Assembly: GCA_026004195.1 (NCBI GenBank)
Contig: BPIQ01000001.1
Location: 186,001 to 250,000 of the forward strand
Direction of reading: 5' to 3'
Source of the DNA: Candidatus Binatia bacterium
Lineage (GTDB): Bacteria > Desulfobacterota > Binatia > HRBIN30 > BPIQ01
DNA: 64,000 bases
Of the stretch, positions 7,903 through 17,559 are shown in pieces. Each line of letters opens with the position of its first letter. Within the stretch, counting starts at the first letter, position 1. Both the position numbers and the translations under genes were made by a program. Below the pieces are notes generated by a model. The model saw only the letters and a list, made by a program, of their open reading frames with translations, ran no database searches and was not told the origin of the DNA.

Positions 7903-9659
7903 GCACCACGAGACGGGTCTACCCGAGGATGCTCCGTTTTTTGCGCCCGTACTTCTGGCCCCACTTCGCGGGCGCGATGGCCTGTATGGTGCTCTTCAGC
8001 GGCACGAACGGCGTCATGCCGTTCTTGGTCCGCAGCGTGTTCGACGAGGTGTTCGCCGCCCGCGACCCTCGCGCGCTCCTCTGGGTGCCGCTGGCGATCG
8101 TCGGGACCTTCGCCGTCCGGGCGCTTCTCGGGTTCGGCGCCGTGTTCCTGACCGAGTACGTGGGGCACCGGGTCGTCGCCGACCTCCGGAGAGCCGTCCA
8201 CGACCACTTGCAGGCCCTGCCGGTCGAGTTTTTCCGCCGGACTCCCACGGGGACGATCCTCTCCCGGGTCACGGGCGACGTGCAGCTCGTGCGCTCGGCC
8301 GTGACCGAAGCCTTCGCCGCGCTGCTCAAGGACACGACCTCGCTGGCCGTTCTGGTCGGCGTCGCCTTCTTTCTCGACCCGCTTCTGGCCACCGTGGCTC
8401 TGGTCGTCTTTCCGATCTCGGTCGGCCCCGTGGTCCGGCTCTCCCGCAAGGTGCGCGGCGCCACGACACTCGGGCAGGAGACGATGGCGCAGATGAACGT
8501 GCTCCTGCAGGAGACCTCGCAGGGGAACCGGGTCGTCAAGGCGTTCGGGATGGAGAACTACGAGCGCGAGCGTTTCGGACGCGAGAACGAGCGGCTGTTT
8601 TCGCTTTCGCTCAAGGCTTCCCGCATCAAGGCGGCCACGAACCCGATCATGGAAATGCTCGCGGCCCTCGGGATGGCCGGCGTCGTGCTGTACGGCGGTT
8701 GGGGCGTGCTCGGCGGCGGAAGGACGCAGGGCGAGTTCATGGCCTTTCTGACCGCGCTGCTTCTCGTCTACGAACCCTTCAAGGGCCTCGCCCGCGCCAA
8801 CAACGTGGTGCAGCAGGGAGTCGGGGCGGCGAGCCGCGTCTTCGAGATCCTCGACGCCGTCCCCGAAGCGGTGCAGAAAGGGGGACACGTCCCCTTCCCG
8901 GGGCTCCGGGAGGAAATCCGCTTCGAGGGCGTGGTCTTCCGCTACGACCGGGACCCGGTGCTGCGGGGGCTTTCCCTTTCGATCCGCAAGGGCGAGGTGG
9001 TGGCGCTCGTGGGGCCGAGCGGAGCGGGCAAGAGCACGATCGTCGACCTCCTGGCTCGTTTCTACGACGTCGAGGAGGGCAGGATCCTCGTGGACGGCCG
9101 GGACATCCGCGAATTCGAGGTCTCGAGTCTCCGCCGCCACATCGGGCTCGTCACCCAGCAGACGTTTCTCTTCAACGATACGATCCGCGCGAACATCGCG
9201 TACGGTGCTCCTTCCCGGCCGTTCGAGGACGTCGTCGAGGCCGCCAAGGCAGCCTACGCTCACGACTTCATCGTCCGCCTTCCCGAGGGGTACGACACGG
9301 TCGTGGGGGAGCTCGGGCTCTCGCTCTCGGGTGGCGAGCGGCAACGCATCGCGATCGCGAGGGCCCTGCTGAAGGACCCTTCCATTCTGCTGCTGGACGA
9401 AGCCACCTCCGCCCTCGACCGGGAGTCGGAGCTCCTGGTGCAGGCCGCCCTCGAGCGCCTGATGGAAGGGCGCACCACGGTGGTGGTCGCGCACCGTCTC
9501 TCCACGATCCGGCGCGCCGACCGCATCGTGGTCGTGCGGGACGGGAGGGTGGCGGAGGAGGGAAAACACGAAGAACTGCTCGAGCGCAACGCCGAGTATC
9601 GTCGGCTGTACGATTTGCAGTTCGTGGATGTTCCGGCGCCGGAAAAGACCCTCCACTGA
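7899..9659 (+). CDS. msbA: MsbA-type lipid A exporter ABC transporter
   Basis: A half-transporter of 586 residues with an N-terminal six-helix membrane domain (about residues 20-320) fused to an ABC ATPase. Walker A is GPSGAGKST, the signature LSGGERQRIAIARALL and Walker B ILLLDEATSALD, with the H-loop in VVAHRLS. As MsbA it would flip lipid A-core across the inner membrane; its place between lpxB and waaA supports this over a generic multidrug exporter. The GTG start at 7899 overlaps the lpxB stop; ATG at 7929 is an alternative. The 3' end overlaps the acyltransferase gene by 32 bases. Confidence 0.93.
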   Translation: MSTTRRVYPRMLRFLRPYFWPHFAGAMACMVLFSGTNGVMPFLVRSVFDEVFAARDPRALLWVPLAIVGTFAVRALLGFGAVFLTEYVGHRVVADLRRAVHDHLQALPVEFFRRTPTGTILSRVTGDVQLVRSAVTEAFAALLKDTTSLAVLVGVAFFLDPLLATVALVVFPISVGPVVRLSRKVRGATTLGQETMAQMNVLLQETSQGNRVVKAFGMENYERERFGRENERLFSLSLKASRIKAATNPIMEMLAALGMAGVVLYGGWGVLGGGRTQGEFMAFLTALLLVYEPFKGLARANNVVQQGVGAASRVFEILDAVPEAVQKGGHVPFPGLREEIRFEGVVFRYDRDPVLRGLSLSIRKGEVVALVGPSGAGKSTIVDLLARFYDVEEGRILVDGRDIREFEVSSLRRHIGLVTQQTFLFNDTIRANIAYGAPSRPFEDVVEAAKAAYAHDFIVRLPEGYDTVVGELGLSLSGGERQRIAIARALLKDPSILLLDEATSALDRESELLVQAALERLMEGRTTVVVAHRLSTIRRADRIVVVRDGRVAEEGKHEELLERNAEYRRLYDLQFVDVPAPEKTLH

Positions 9660-10317
9660 GAGGCGCGCCCCGTTGTGGCTCGCCGTCGCCCCGCGGCTTC
9701 TCGCGGGGACGCTTCGCGTGCTCGCGAGGACGCTGCGGGTGGAGTTCCTGGACCGTGCCGGACTCCGGGAGAGGTGGAGATCGGGGGAGCGGTTTCTCTT
9801 CGTCTTCTGGCACGACCGTGTCCTCCTCCTTCCCTCGCAGTACCGCGGACCCGGGCTTTCCATCCTCAACAGCGCGCACAGGGACGGCGAGCTGGCGACC
9901 CGAGTGCTCCAGCGCTGGGGCATCCGGTCCGTGCGGGGCTCGTCGACGCGCGGGGGGACGAGCGGGTTCCTCGGCATGCTGGGCGAGCTCCGGGAAGGAA
10001 GGGACCTGGCGCTCGTTCCCGACGGTCCTCGTGGCCCGCGCCGTCGTGCGAAACGTGGTGCCGTGGAGCTGGCTCGTCTCGGAGGCGTGCCCCTCGTTCC
10101 CGTGACGTTCGCCTCCCGCTGGCGCGTCGAGCTCCCCACCTGGGACCGGCTGGTCCTGCCGCTGCCTTTCTCCCGCGCCGTGGTGCTCGTGGGTGAACCC
10201 ATGGAGGTCCCCCGGGAAGCGAGGAAAGAAGAGTGCGAGCGGTTTCGACACGAACTCGAGCAACGGCTCGAAGAACTCACGAGAGAAGCGGAGGCGAGAG
10301 TTGGGCGCGAGCTCTGA
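9628..10317 (+). CDS. DUF374 (LpxJ-like) lysophospholipid/lipid A acyltransferase
   Basis: The 229-residue product belongs to the LPLAT superfamily, DUF374 branch. FVFWHDRVLLLP precedes the catalytic-type motif SAHRDGELATRVL (HxxxxD-like). The acceptor-site segments GSSTRGGTSGFLGML and LVPDGPRGPRR follow. It lies between msbA and waaA, where lpxL-type late acyltransferases often sit, and no LpxL or LpxM is present in the window. The LpxJ late acyltransferases of Campylobacterota are, to my knowledge, DUF374 proteins, so a secondary acyl transfer to lipid A is the likely role. The ATG start lies inside the msbA end. Confidence 0.82.
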   Translation: MFRRRKRPSTERRAPLWLAVAPRLLAGTLRVLARTLRVEFLDRAGLRERWRSGERFLFVFWHDRVLLLPSQYRGPGLSILNSAHRDGELATRVLQRWGIRSVRGSSTRGGTSGFLGMLGELREGRDLALVPDGPRGPRRRAKRGAVELARLGGVPLVPVTFASRWRVELPTWDRLVLPLPFSRAVVLVGEPMEVPREARKEECERFRHELEQRLEELTREAEARVGREL

Positions 10318-11590
10318 GTGGAAAGCGCGCTTTCTTTCGGGTCTCTACACGGCGGCGCTGGGCGCGGCGGGTACGCTGGCCGCTCCGTGGCTCCCGCTCG
10401 TTTCCCGGACCCGGAAGGGCCGAAGCTGGTGGCTTCGCTTCGGACAACTCCCCGAGGAGCTCCGCCGCCGGAGGGTACCCGGGCTTCTCTGGATCCACGC
10501 CGCCTCGGTAGGCGAGGTGCGTTCGGCTGCGCGTCTGGTCGAGCTCTGGCGGGAGCGACGGGGGTTTTCTTCGGTCGTCGTGAGCGCGACGAGCGAAGCC
10601 GGAGTGGAAACGGCCCGCCGCGAGCTCGGAGTGGGGGCGTTCTATCTCCCGTTCGACCTCCCCTGGACCTGGAAAAAATGCTTCGAGGTCCTCGAGCCCG
10701 TGGCGCTCGCGATCCTCGAGACGGAAATCTGGCCCAACCTTCTCCGGGCGGCCGCGGAGCGAGGGGTGCCGGTCGTCTGGGTGGGAGCGCGGCTGCGCGA
10801 CGAAAGGCCGTACCGCCTTTTCCGCCCGCTCCTCGCCTCTCGCTTTGCGTGCGTGCGCTTCGTGCTGGCCCGCGCCCCCGAGGACGCCCGGCGTTTCGCG
10901 CGCCTCGGCGTGGCGGCCGACCGAATCCGAGTCGGCGGGGATCTCAAGCTCTCGCGGCTGTTTTCCGAGAAGGCCTTCCCGCCCCCCTTCGACGCCCGAA
11001 ATCGGCCTCTTCTGGTCGGCGCGAGCACCCACGCCCCGGAAGAGGCCGTTCTCCTCGAGGCTGCACGGACGGTCCGCCGTCGCTTTCCCCGTGCTCTTCT
11101 CCTTCTCGCTCCGAGGCGTCCCGAGCGCTTCGGAGAAGTGGCGAGACTCCTCGACGCCGCTCCGGTTCCGTGGTGTCTTCGCTCCCGCATGGGCGGGTGT
11201 CCGCCGGAGGAAGCGGAGGTCGTGCTCTGGGATTCGGTCGGAGATCTCGCGAGGGTGTTTCCGATGGCTTCGGCGTCCTTCGTCGGTGGTACGCTGGCTC
11301 CGCTGGGGGGGCACAACCTGCTCGAGCCGGTTCTCGGCGGCTCTCCGGTGTGTTTCGGCCCTGCGACCTGGAACGTGCGCGAATTCGAGAGTCTTCTTCT
11401 TCGCACGGGTGCCGGCCGCCGGGTGGAGAACGCGAGAGAACTCGGCCGGGCGTGGCTCGAGATGCTGGAAAGTTCCGGAGCATGGAGGGAACGCGTGCGC
11501 AGCGCCGCCGAGGAAGTTCGTTCGGGCCCCGACCCGGCTCGGCTGGCCTTCGACGTTCTCCTGCGCGTGGCGGAGGAGGGCACGGCGTGA
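10301..11590 (+). CDS. waaA: WaaA (KdtA) Kdo transferase
   Basis: WaaA adds Kdo to the lipid A precursor at the inner membrane. The 429-residue GT30 protein has an N-terminal membrane anchor, [17 protein letters not shown] with the catalytic Glu, the [12 protein letters not shown] motif, and the C-terminal [15 protein letters not shown] donor site. No ATG fits; the start is TTG at 10301, supported by GGAGG at 10290-10294 with a six-base spacer. It overlaps the acyltransferase stop by 17 bases. Whether it adds one or two Kdo residues cannot be read from the sequence. The end overlaps lpxK by GTGA. Confidence 0.93.
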   Translation: MGASSEWKARFLSGLYTAALGAAGTLAAPWLPLVSRTRKGRSWWLRFGQLPEELRRRRVPGLLWIHAASVGEVRSAARLVELWRERRGFSSVVVSATSEAGVETARRELGVGAFYLPFDLPWTWKKCFEVLEPVALAILETEIWPNLLRAAAERGVPVVWVGARLRDERPYRLFRPLLASRFACVRFVLARAPEDARRFARLGVAADRIRVGGDLKLSRLFSEKAFPPPFDARNRPLLVGASTHAPEEAVLLEAARTVRRRFPRALLLLAPRRPERFGEVARLLDAAPVPWCLRSRMGGCPPEEAEVVLWDSVGDLARVFPMASASFVGGTLAPLGGHNLLEPVLGGSPVCFGPATWNVREFESLLLRTGAGRRVENARELGRAWLEMLESSGAWRERVRSAAEEVRSGPDPARLAFDVLLRVAEEGTA

Positions 11591-12693
11591 CCGCACGGGT
11601 GCGCCGCTGGGTCGAAGGCTCGCTCTGGCCCCGGCGGGGATTTTCCGGGTACGCCGGGGCCGTGCTCCTCTGGCCACTCTCGGCGGTCTGGGGGACGCTC
11701 GTCGTCGCGCGTCGAGCCGCCTACCGGCTCGGGGTCCTTCCGAGCCGCGAAGCGGGCATACCCGTCGTGAGCGTGGGAAACCTGCGTGTGGGAGGGTCGG
11801 GAAAAACCCCTTTCGCACTCTGGCTCGCGCGCAGGCTCGAGCACGCCGGGCTTCCGGCGGCGATCGTCCTCCGGGGTTACAAGGGGCGGTTTTCGGGACC
11901 TCTGGTTTGCGGTCGGGCGCGGGAGGCGTTTTTTTCGGCGGAGGAAGTCGGCGACGAGGCCGTGCTCCTCTCCAAGCAGTTCGACGGCCTCGTCGTCGTC
12001 TCGAGGCGGCGGCTCGACGGGGTGGAACTGGCACGACGGGAGGGTGCCCGCGTGGCGGTTCTCGACGACGGCTTCCAGCATCTCGCCCTCCGACGGGCCT
12101 GCGACCTCGTCCTCGTCGGTCGCGGGGAACGAGGAGTCCTGCCGGCGGGCCCCCTCCGCGAACCGCGCTGGGTGGCGCGCCGGGCCGATGCGCTGGTGGT
12201 GGTTCGGCGCGAGGGAGAACCGGACCCCGAGCCGCCGCCGAGGGCCCGAGTCCCCGTGTTCGAAGCGAGCCTCGAGGTGCGCTCGCTCGTGGAGTCCGTC
12301 TCCGGGCGTTGGGTCGAACGGCCGGCGGGCTTGCTCGCGGGCCGGAGCGTCGCCACGGTGGGTGCCGTGGCGCGACCGGAGTCGCTCCGCGCCGCTCTCC
12401 TGCGGTGGGAGGTGCGCGTCGTCGAGGCACTGGAATGGGAAGACCACCACGCGTACACGGAGGCCGACTGGAGGGAGATTCTCTACCGCTCCCGTGCCGC
12501 CGAGTTGATCGTGACGACGGAAAAGGACCTGGCGAAACTCGAGGCGTTTCCGTTTCCGCGCCGGAAGCTCTACGCTCTCCGCGTGCACGTGCACGTACCC
12601 AGGGAACGAGAACTACTCGAGTGCGTCTTCCGACGTATCGGTCAGGAGGAGGGAAGAACATGGCGATCCACCCCGAGCTGCTCGAAATCCTAG
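11587..12693 (+). CDS. lpxK: LpxK tetraacyldisaccharide 4'-kinase
   Basis: LpxK phosphorylates the 4' position of the lipid A disaccharide. The 368-residue protein has the family P-loop segment [20 protein letters not shown], a [11 protein letters not shown] motif, and the later [15 protein letters not shown] and [11 protein letters not shown] segments. The GTG start overlaps the waaA stop as GTGA. The last 34 bases overlap the small Trm112-like gene, so the tail after the conserved domain is shaped by two reading frames. Confidence 0.93.
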   Translation: MTARVRRWVEGSLWPRRGFSGYAGAVLLWPLSAVWGTLVVARRAAYRLGVLPSREAGIPVVSVGNLRVGGSGKTPFALWLARRLEHAGLPAAIVLRGYKGRFSGPLVCGRAREAFFSAEEVGDEAVLLSKQFDGLVVVSRRRLDGVELARREGARVAVLDDGFQHLALRRACDLVLVGRGERGVLPAGPLREPRWVARRADALVVVRREGEPDPEPPPRARVPVFEASLEVRSLVESVSGRWVERPAGLLAGRSVATVGAVARPESLRAALLRWEVRVVEALEWEDHHAYTEADWREILYRSRAAELIVTTEKDLAKLEAFPFPRRKLYALRVHVHVPRERELLECVFRRIGQEEGRTWRSTPSCSKS

Positions 12694-12830
12694 CCTGCCC
12701 GAAGTGCAAGGGGCCCGTGTCGGCGACCCCCGAAGGCGACGGACTGGTCTGCGCGGCGTGTCGCCTGAAGTATCCCGTTCGCGACGACATACCCGTCATG
12801 CTCGTCGATGAGGCGCTTCCCCTGGATTGA
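12660..12830 (+). CDS. Trm112-family zinc peptide (YcaR-like)
   Basis: A 56-residue protein, [20 protein letters not shown] at the start, with four cysteines in two pairs (CPKC and CAAC) that suggest a zinc ribbon, and the family ending [15 protein letters not shown]. The gene commonly lies right after lpxK (ycaR in E. coli). Eukaryotic Trm112 activates methyltransferases; the role of the bacterial stand-alone form is not settled. AGGAGG lies shortly upstream of the ATG. It overlaps lpxK at the 5' end and the kinase gene at the 3' end. Confidence 0.9.
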   Translation: MAIHPELLEILACPKCKGPVSATPEGDGLVCAACRLKYPVRDDIPVMLVDEALPLD

Positions 12831-13554
12831 CCCCGCACGGGCCGCGGCCGGGCTTTGCCGGGACTTCCGCGTTCACCGCGAAGGACGCCGGCTCTTCTGG
12901 GTTCGCGAGGGCTGGGAATCCTGCCTTCCGGCCTTGAAGGAGGCACTCGACGGGAAGACGCCGCACGGGGCATCGCGGATCGAGGGGGGTAGGGGCGGTG
13001 CCTTCCTCTGGTGTCGCACCGACGGGGAAAGCGCGGTGGTGCGGAGGCTTTTGCGCGGCGGGCTCTTCGCTCCGCTTCTCGGGGACCGGCACTTCGGGCC
13101 GACGCTTCGCCCGGTGCGGGAGCTTTCCGACCTCGAACGGCTGGCCTCGCTTTCCGTTCCCGTACCCGAGGGGGTGGGGGCAGCGCTCGAGTTCCTCGGA
13201 AGGTTCGCCTACCGGGGGGTCGTCGCCACCCGCCGGATTCCCCGCGGGCAGAACCTCCGGGACTTCCTCTGCGCCGAAAGCGACCCGCAGCGCCGCCGAG
13301 CAGCGTGCGCCGGAGCGGTCCGGGCGCTCTGCGCGCTCGAGCGTGCCGGTGCGGTTCACCCGGATCTTCATCTCGGCAACTTCGTCGTCGACCCCGAGAA
13401 GCCCGAGCGAGTGTGGATCGTCGACTGCGACCGGCTTCGCTGGAGCCGCTTCGGCCGGAGGCGCGTCTGGCGCCGCGTCCGGGATTCGGTCCGCAAGCTC
13501 GACCCGCTCGGTCGGAGGGTTTCTCCGGAGTGGTTCGCCCGCGGGGCCGCTTAG
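12808..13554 (+). CDS. Kdo/WaaP-family LPS core kinase-like protein
   Basis: A 248-residue protein kinase-like fold of the lipopolysaccharide kinase (KdkA/WaaP/InaA) group. The catalytic loop reads [12 protein letters not shown], with the His near residue 184 and the proposed catalytic Asp near 186. The metal-binding motif is DCD (about 205-207) in place of DFD/DFG. Such enzymes phosphorylate Kdo or heptose in the core oligosaccharide. It is inside the LPS gene run, overlapping the Trm112-like gene by 23 bases and one base away from the next glycosyltransferase. The acceptor sugar is an inference from context. Confidence 0.8.
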   Translation: MRRFPWIDPARAAAGLCRDFRVHREGRRLFWVREGWESCLPALKEALDGKTPHGASRIEGGRGGAFLWCRTDGESAVVRRLLRGGLFAPLLGDRHFGPTLRPVRELSDLERLASLSVPVPEGVGAALEFLGRFAYRGVVATRRIPRGQNLRDFLCAESDPQRRRAACAGAVRALCALERAGAVHPDLHLGNFVVDPEKPERVWIVDCDRLRWSRFGRRRVWRRVRDSVRKLDPLGRRVSPEWFARGAA

Positions 13555-13555
13555 G

Positions 13556-14500
13556 ATGCACGTGGTTCACGTGACGCCGGGATGGAAGCTCCCGGTACGG
13601 GGTTACGGCGGGAGCGAAAGGGTCGTTTTCTGGCTCGCGAAAGCCCAGGCACGGGCCGGTTTGCGCGTCTCCATCCTGGCAGCGCCCGGCTCGCACTGCC
13701 CGGGAGTCCGGGTCGTCCCGGTCCGTGGGGCTCGGGACCTTGCGGGCCGCCTGCCTCCGGACGCCGATGTCTTCCATCTCCACGGAGTCGGGGAGGTCCG
13801 CTCGGCGGTACCGTTCCTCGTGACCGTGCAGGGCAACTCTCCCGAGGAGCTGGCCTACCGGCCCGAGAAGGTCTACGTGAGCCGGGATCACGCGCGGCGG
13901 GCGGGAGCCGTGGCGTTCGTCTACAACGGGGTCGACCCGGAAGAGTACGTCTACTGCGAGAAAAAAGGCGACTATTTTCTCTTCCTGGCCCGTGCGAGCC
14001 GCCCCGTGAAAGGTCTCGACACGGCGCTGCGTCTCGCGCGCCGGGCGGGGATTCGTCTCGTGGTGGCGGGGGGGACGCGCTGGGCTCTCCGGCGCACGGG
14101 CGGCTGGCTCGACAGCTTGCGCGCCCGGGTCCATTTCTGCGGCACGGTCGACGGCCTCCGGAAGGCGCGGCTTCTGGCCGAGGCGCGCGCTCTCCTTTTC
14201 CCCATCCGGTGGCCCGAGCCCTTCGGAATCGTGGTGGCCGAAGCGCTCGTGAGCGGCACGCCGGTCGTCACGGTGCCGCTCGGCGCCATGCCCGAGATCG
14301 TCGCGCCGGACGTCGGCTTTCTCTGCGAGTCCGAAGACGAGATGCTCGAAGCGATCCGGCGCGTCGACGAGGTTTCCCCCGCTGCCTGCCGCCGCCGAGC
14401 GCTCTCGCTTTTCACGTCGGAGCTGTCCGCGGAAAAGTACCGGCGTTACTACGAACGCCTGCTGGCGACCGGGACACTCGATGGGGCGGAAGGTTCCTGA
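13556..14500 (+). CDS. GT4-family glycosyltransferase (LPS core)
   Basis: A 314-residue GT-B glycosyltransferase. The N-terminal acceptor lobe contains RGYGGSERVVFWLAKAQ. The C-terminal donor lobe carries LARASRPVKGLDTALRLARR and the GT4 E-x7-E motif in WPEPFGIVVAEALVSGTPVV. It lacks a signal peptide, so it should act on the cytoplasmic face during core assembly. It lies between the kinase gene (one-base gap) and a heptosyltransferase (20-base overlap). The sugar transferred is unknown. Confidence 0.85.
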   Translation: MHVVHVTPGWKLPVRGYGGSERVVFWLAKAQARAGLRVSILAAPGSHCPGVRVVPVRGARDLAGRLPPDADVFHLHGVGEVRSAVPFLVTVQGNSPEELAYRPEKVYVSRDHARRAGAVAFVYNGVDPEEYVYCEKKGDYFLFLARASRPVKGLDTALRLARRAGIRLVVAGGTRWALRRTGGWLDSLRARVHFCGTVDGLRKARLLAEARALLFPIRWPEPFGIVVAEALVSGTPVVTVPLGAMPEIVAPDVGFLCESEDEMLEAIRRVDEVSPAACRRRALSLFTSELSAEKYRRYYERLLATGTLDGAEGS

Positions 14501-15503
14501 AAGGGTTCTTTTCGTCCTCCTCGGCGCGATCGGCGACGTCGTCCGTGCGCTGCCGCTTCTCTGCAGGTTGCGCCGCCACTGGGCGGAAACGCGCTTTTAC
14601 TGGGCTGCGGAGCCCGCGGCGGCGGAGCTCCTCGAGCAGCACCCCGCTCTCTCGGGTACCGTGGTCTACGAGCGCGGGGCCGGTCCGGCTGCCTTCCTGC
14701 GCTTCCTCCTGCGCGTGCGGTCGCTCGGGGCGGAGCTCGCTCTCGACCTCCAGCGCCACGCGAAAAGCGGTCTCGTGTCCCGGTTTTCGGGCGCGCCGAG
14801 GCGGCTCGGTTTCGCGCGAGAAAACTCCCGCGAGGGCAATTTCCTCTTCCAGACGGAGGCCGTGCCGGCGGCGCCGCACGAAAGTTCGAAACTCGCACAG
14901 TTTCTGCGCTTCGCCGACGTCCTCGGCGTGCCCCCGGCCCCGGTGGAGTTCGGCATCGTTCCGGACCGCGAGGGGGCGTCCCGGCTTCTGGGACCGCCGG
15001 GGAGCCCGTACGTCGTGGCCTACGTCGGGTCCACCGCCCCCTCTCGCCTCTGGTCCCCGGCGCGCACGTCCGAAGTCGTTCGCTGGCTCCGGGGAAAAGG
15101 GTTCGAGGTCGTGCTCGTGGGCGGCGTCGGAGACCGCGAGCGAGTCCGGGAGCTCGGAGCGACCGGCGCGGTCGATCTCGTGGGGCGGACGTCGCTGCGA
15201 GAGCTCGCGGCGGTCCTCGAGGGGGCGGTCCTCGCGTTCGGGCCGGACTCGGGTCCCATGCACCTGGCCGCTGCCGTGGGAACTCCCGTGGTTTCCCTCT
15301 GGGGACCCACGAGCGCTGCCCGCTCGGCTCCTTTCGGGTTCGAAACCCTCGTCGTGGAAGGCGACGCGCCCTGCCGGCCGTGTTTCCGGAAGACCTGCCC
15401 GATCGGCGCGCTCTGCATGGAGCGGATCGGAGTCGCGGACGTCGTCGCGAAGCTCGAACGAGCGCTCGAGATGGCGACTCACGGGCGGGCGATTTCTTCG
15501 TAG
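14481..15503 (+). CDS. GT9-family ADP-heptose:LPS heptosyltransferase
   Basis: A 340-residue GT9 enzyme that would transfer L,D-heptose from ADP-heptose to the inner core. It begins VLFVLLGAIGDVVRALPLL, the family nucleotide/acceptor motif, and has the donor-site segment FGPDSGPMHLAAAVGTPVVSL followed by GPTSAARSAPFG. A CxxC-x5-C-x6-C cluster (CRPCFRKTCPIGALC) near the C-terminus is common in this family. ADP-heptose synthesis genes rfaE1 and rfaE2 are nearby. It is the last gene of the plus-strand run; its final 25 bases overlap the convergent glycosyltransferase gene. Confidence 0.9.
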   Translation: MGRKVPERVLFVLLGAIGDVVRALPLLCRLRRHWAETRFYWAAEPAAAELLEQHPALSGTVVYERGAGPAAFLRFLLRVRSLGAELALDLQRHAKSGLVSRFSGAPRRLGFARENSREGNFLFQTEAVPAAPHESSKLAQFLRFADVLGVPPAPVEFGIVPDREGASRLLGPPGSPYVVAYVGSTAPSRLWSPARTSEVVRWLRGKGFEVVLVGGVGDRERVRELGATGAVDLVGRTSLRELAAVLEGAVLAFGPDSGPMHLAAAVGTPVVSLWGPTSAARSAPFGFETLVVEGDAPCRPCFRKTCPIGALCMERIGVADVVAKLERALEMATHGRAISS

Positions 15504-16564
15504 AGCCCGAGAACCTGGCGGCCGACCCGTTTCCAGGAAAAGGAGCGCGCCCGCAGGAGTCCTCGTGCCACGAGCTCGCTGCGGAGTCGGGCGTCGGTGG
15601 CGAGCTCGACGAAAGCCCGGGCCATCGATGCCTCGTCGTCGGGATCGACGAGGAACGCGGCATCGCCCGTCACTTCGGGGACGGCGGTCGTCGAGGACGC
15701 CAGGACGGGAGTTCCGCTCGCCATGGCTTCGAGGGGCGGCAAGCCGAAGCCCTCGAATCGGCTCGGAAAGAAAAGAAAGAGGGCTCCGGCCACGAGCGCG
15801 GGATAGTCGGTTTCGGGAACGTATCCGAGAAAACGCACGCGCTTGTCGAGCCCGAGCTCGCGAACGAGCCGGCGCGGCTCCTCCCCGTGCCGCCCGCCTC
15901 CCGCCACCGCGAGAAGTACGTCCGCGGGAATCCGAGGCAGGGCCAGGGCGAACGTGCGGAGCGCCCCCGGGAGATTCTTGCGGCGGGCGAACCCGCCCAC
16001 GAAAAGCACGTACGGCCCCTCGAGCCCGTAAGCTTCGCGGGCGGCTGCGAGCTCGGACACTCCGCGGGGGCGGAAGCTTTCCGCCGCGGCGAGCGGTACG
16101 ACCCGGACCTTCGCGGGCTCCGCCCCGAGGTGGCCGACGATCTCCGCTCGGGAGAATTCCGAGAGGGTGAGAACGAGGCGCGAGCGGGCGACGACGTCGC
16201 GATAGCGCTCCTGCCAGCGCTGCGCCGTGCGGCGGGCGCCGTCTCGTCCCTCGGTGGCGTAGTAGACGTCGTGGAGCGAGCCCAGGTACCCGGCGTGGGC
16301 CCATCGCGGGAGCCTCTGGTAGGTGGCGTGGAAGACGTCGAGGGGCGCGAAGCGGGCCAAGGGCTCGAAAAGGACCCTCCCTCCGACCGAGCGCACGACG
16401 CGCCGGAGCGAGGCCGGGTGGCGCAGGGCCCGCGGCCGGAAGTAGAGGTAGAGCCGCTCCGGGGGGACGGAGCGCCGGAGCTCGCGGAGAAGGTGGGTCA
16501 CGAAACGCGCGATGCCGACGGTTCTGGGCTCGACGGAGTGGGTGGCATCGATGCCCACGCGCAC
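15479..16564 (-). CDS. GT4-family glycosyltransferase
   Basis: A 361-residue glycosyltransferase of the GT1/GT4 group. It starts MRVGIDATHSVEPRTVGIAR, typical of O-antigen or mannosyltransferase-like enzymes. It has the donor-lobe segments LFVGGFARRKNLPGALRTFA and SRFEGFGLPPLEAMASGTPV with the E-x7-E motif. It starts with GTG preceded by GGGAG nine bases upstream. It runs opposite to the LPS operon, converging with the heptosyltransferase gene and diverging from the GT2 gene, so it is controlled separately. Acceptor and sugar are unknown. Confidence 0.85.
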   Translation of the reverse strand: MRVGIDATHSVEPRTVGIARFVTHLLRELRRSVPPERLYLYFRPRALRHPASLRRVVRSVGGRVLFEPLARFAPLDVFHATYQRLPRWAHAGYLGSLHDVYYATEGRDGARRTAQRWQERYRDVVARSRLVLTLSEFSRAEIVGHLGAEPAKVRVVPLAAAESFRPRGVSELAAAREAYGLEGPYVLFVGGFARRKNLPGALRTFALALPRIPADVLLAVAGGGRHGEEPRRLVRELGLDKRVRFLGYVPETDYPALVAGALFLFFPSRFEGFGLPPLEAMASGTPVLASSTTAVPEVTGDAAFLVDPDDEASMARAFVELATDARLRSELVARGLLRARSFSWKRVGRQVLGLYEEIARP

Positions 16565-16592
16565 GGCTCAGTCTCCCGGCTCTCTCCCGCCG

Positions 16593-16620
16593 TTGACGCG
16601 AGCGGAAGGCGTGCGATAGT
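16593..16620 (+). promoter_or_regulatory. promoter of the GT2-rfaE1-yicC run
   Basis: TTGACG (16593-16598) and GATAGT (16615-16620) are 16 bases apart, in the gap between two divergent glycosyltransferase genes. The predicted start of transcription near 16627 leaves room for the GGAGG ribosome site at 16630-16634. Confidence 0.5.
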
Positions 16621-16642
16621 GGGGCCGCCGGAGGCGGGCACG

Positions 16643-17554
16643 GTGCGGCTGAGCGGGTTCACCTTCGTCCGGGACGCCGAGACTCTGGGCTATCCCGTAG
16701 AGGCTTCGATTCGCTCGATCCTCCCGCTCTGCGACGAGTTCGTGGTCGTCCTGGGCCGGAGCTCCGACCGGACCGAGGCCCTGCTCGAGCGGATCGGCAG
16801 CCCGAAGCTCCGCATTCTCCGGACGGAGTGGGACCCCGAGCTCGCGCGGGCGGGCGCGGTGTACGCGCTGCAGACCGACATCGGGCTTCACGCCTGCCGG
16901 GGCGACTGGGCATTTTACCTGCAGGCCGACGAAGTGCTTCACGAACGTTTCTTGCCCGTCGTGGAAAAAGCGCTCGTGCGACTCGACGGCGAGCCTCGGG
17001 TCGAAGGCCTCCTCTTCGACTTTCTCCATTTCTTCGGAGACTATAGACACGTCCAGACATCCCACAACTGGTACGGTCGGGAGGTGCGGCTCGTGCGGAC
17101 GGGCCGGGGGATCCACGCCTGGCACGATGCCCAGGGATTCCGGCGTTGGGGGCGGAAGCTCCGGGTGGCGCACTCCGGCGCCTGCATCTTCCACTACGGG
17201 TGGGTGCACCCTTGCGGAGGGCTCTGGCGAAAAGCGGAGGCCCGGCGGCGCGGCTACGGGCTCCCAGCCCGGTCGTGCGCGGCTCCGAGGGGCCACGGGC
17301 GGCTACGCGGGATCGTGCCCTTCCGGGGTACGCATCCCGAAACGATGCGCGACCGGATCGGGTCGGCTTCGTGGAGCCTCCGCCCCTCGGGCGAAACCTA
17401 CAAACACGACCGGCTCGGGGTCCGCCTCCTTTCCTTCGTGGAAAACCGTCTCGTGGGGCGCCGCATCGGAGAGCGCCGCAACTACGTGTGGCTCCGGGGC
17501 TACGACCGACACCCGCGCGGTCTCGCCTGGCGCCGGTGGGTCGACGGGATCTGA
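16643..17554 (+). CDS. GT2-family glycosyltransferase (WaaE-like)
   Basis: A 303-residue GT-A glycosyltransferase. It begins RLSGFTFVRDAETLGYPVEA, the pattern of WaaE/KdtX-like enzymes, and has the donor-site acidic motif QADEVLHE where DxD is usual. The GTG start at 16643 has GGAGG eight bases upstream; an in-frame GTG at 16619 is less well placed. The C-terminal third is rich in basic and aromatic residues, consistent with membrane-surface work. It is followed five bases later by rfaE1, so a role in LPS core extension is likely. Confidence 0.82.
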   Translation: MRLSGFTFVRDAETLGYPVEASIRSILPLCDEFVVVLGRSSDRTEALLERIGSPKLRILRTEWDPELARAGAVYALQTDIGLHACRGDWAFYLQADEVLHERFLPVVEKALVRLDGEPRVEGLLFDFLHFFGDYRHVQTSHNWYGREVRLVRTGRGIHAWHDAQGFRRWGRKLRVAHSGACIFHYGWVHPCGGLWRKAEARRRGYGLPARSCAAPRGHGRLRGIVPFRGTHPETMRDRIGSASWSLRPSGETYKHDRLGVRLLSFVENRLVGRRIGERRNYVWLRGYDRHPRGLAWRRWVDGI

Positions 17555-17559
17555 GGACG

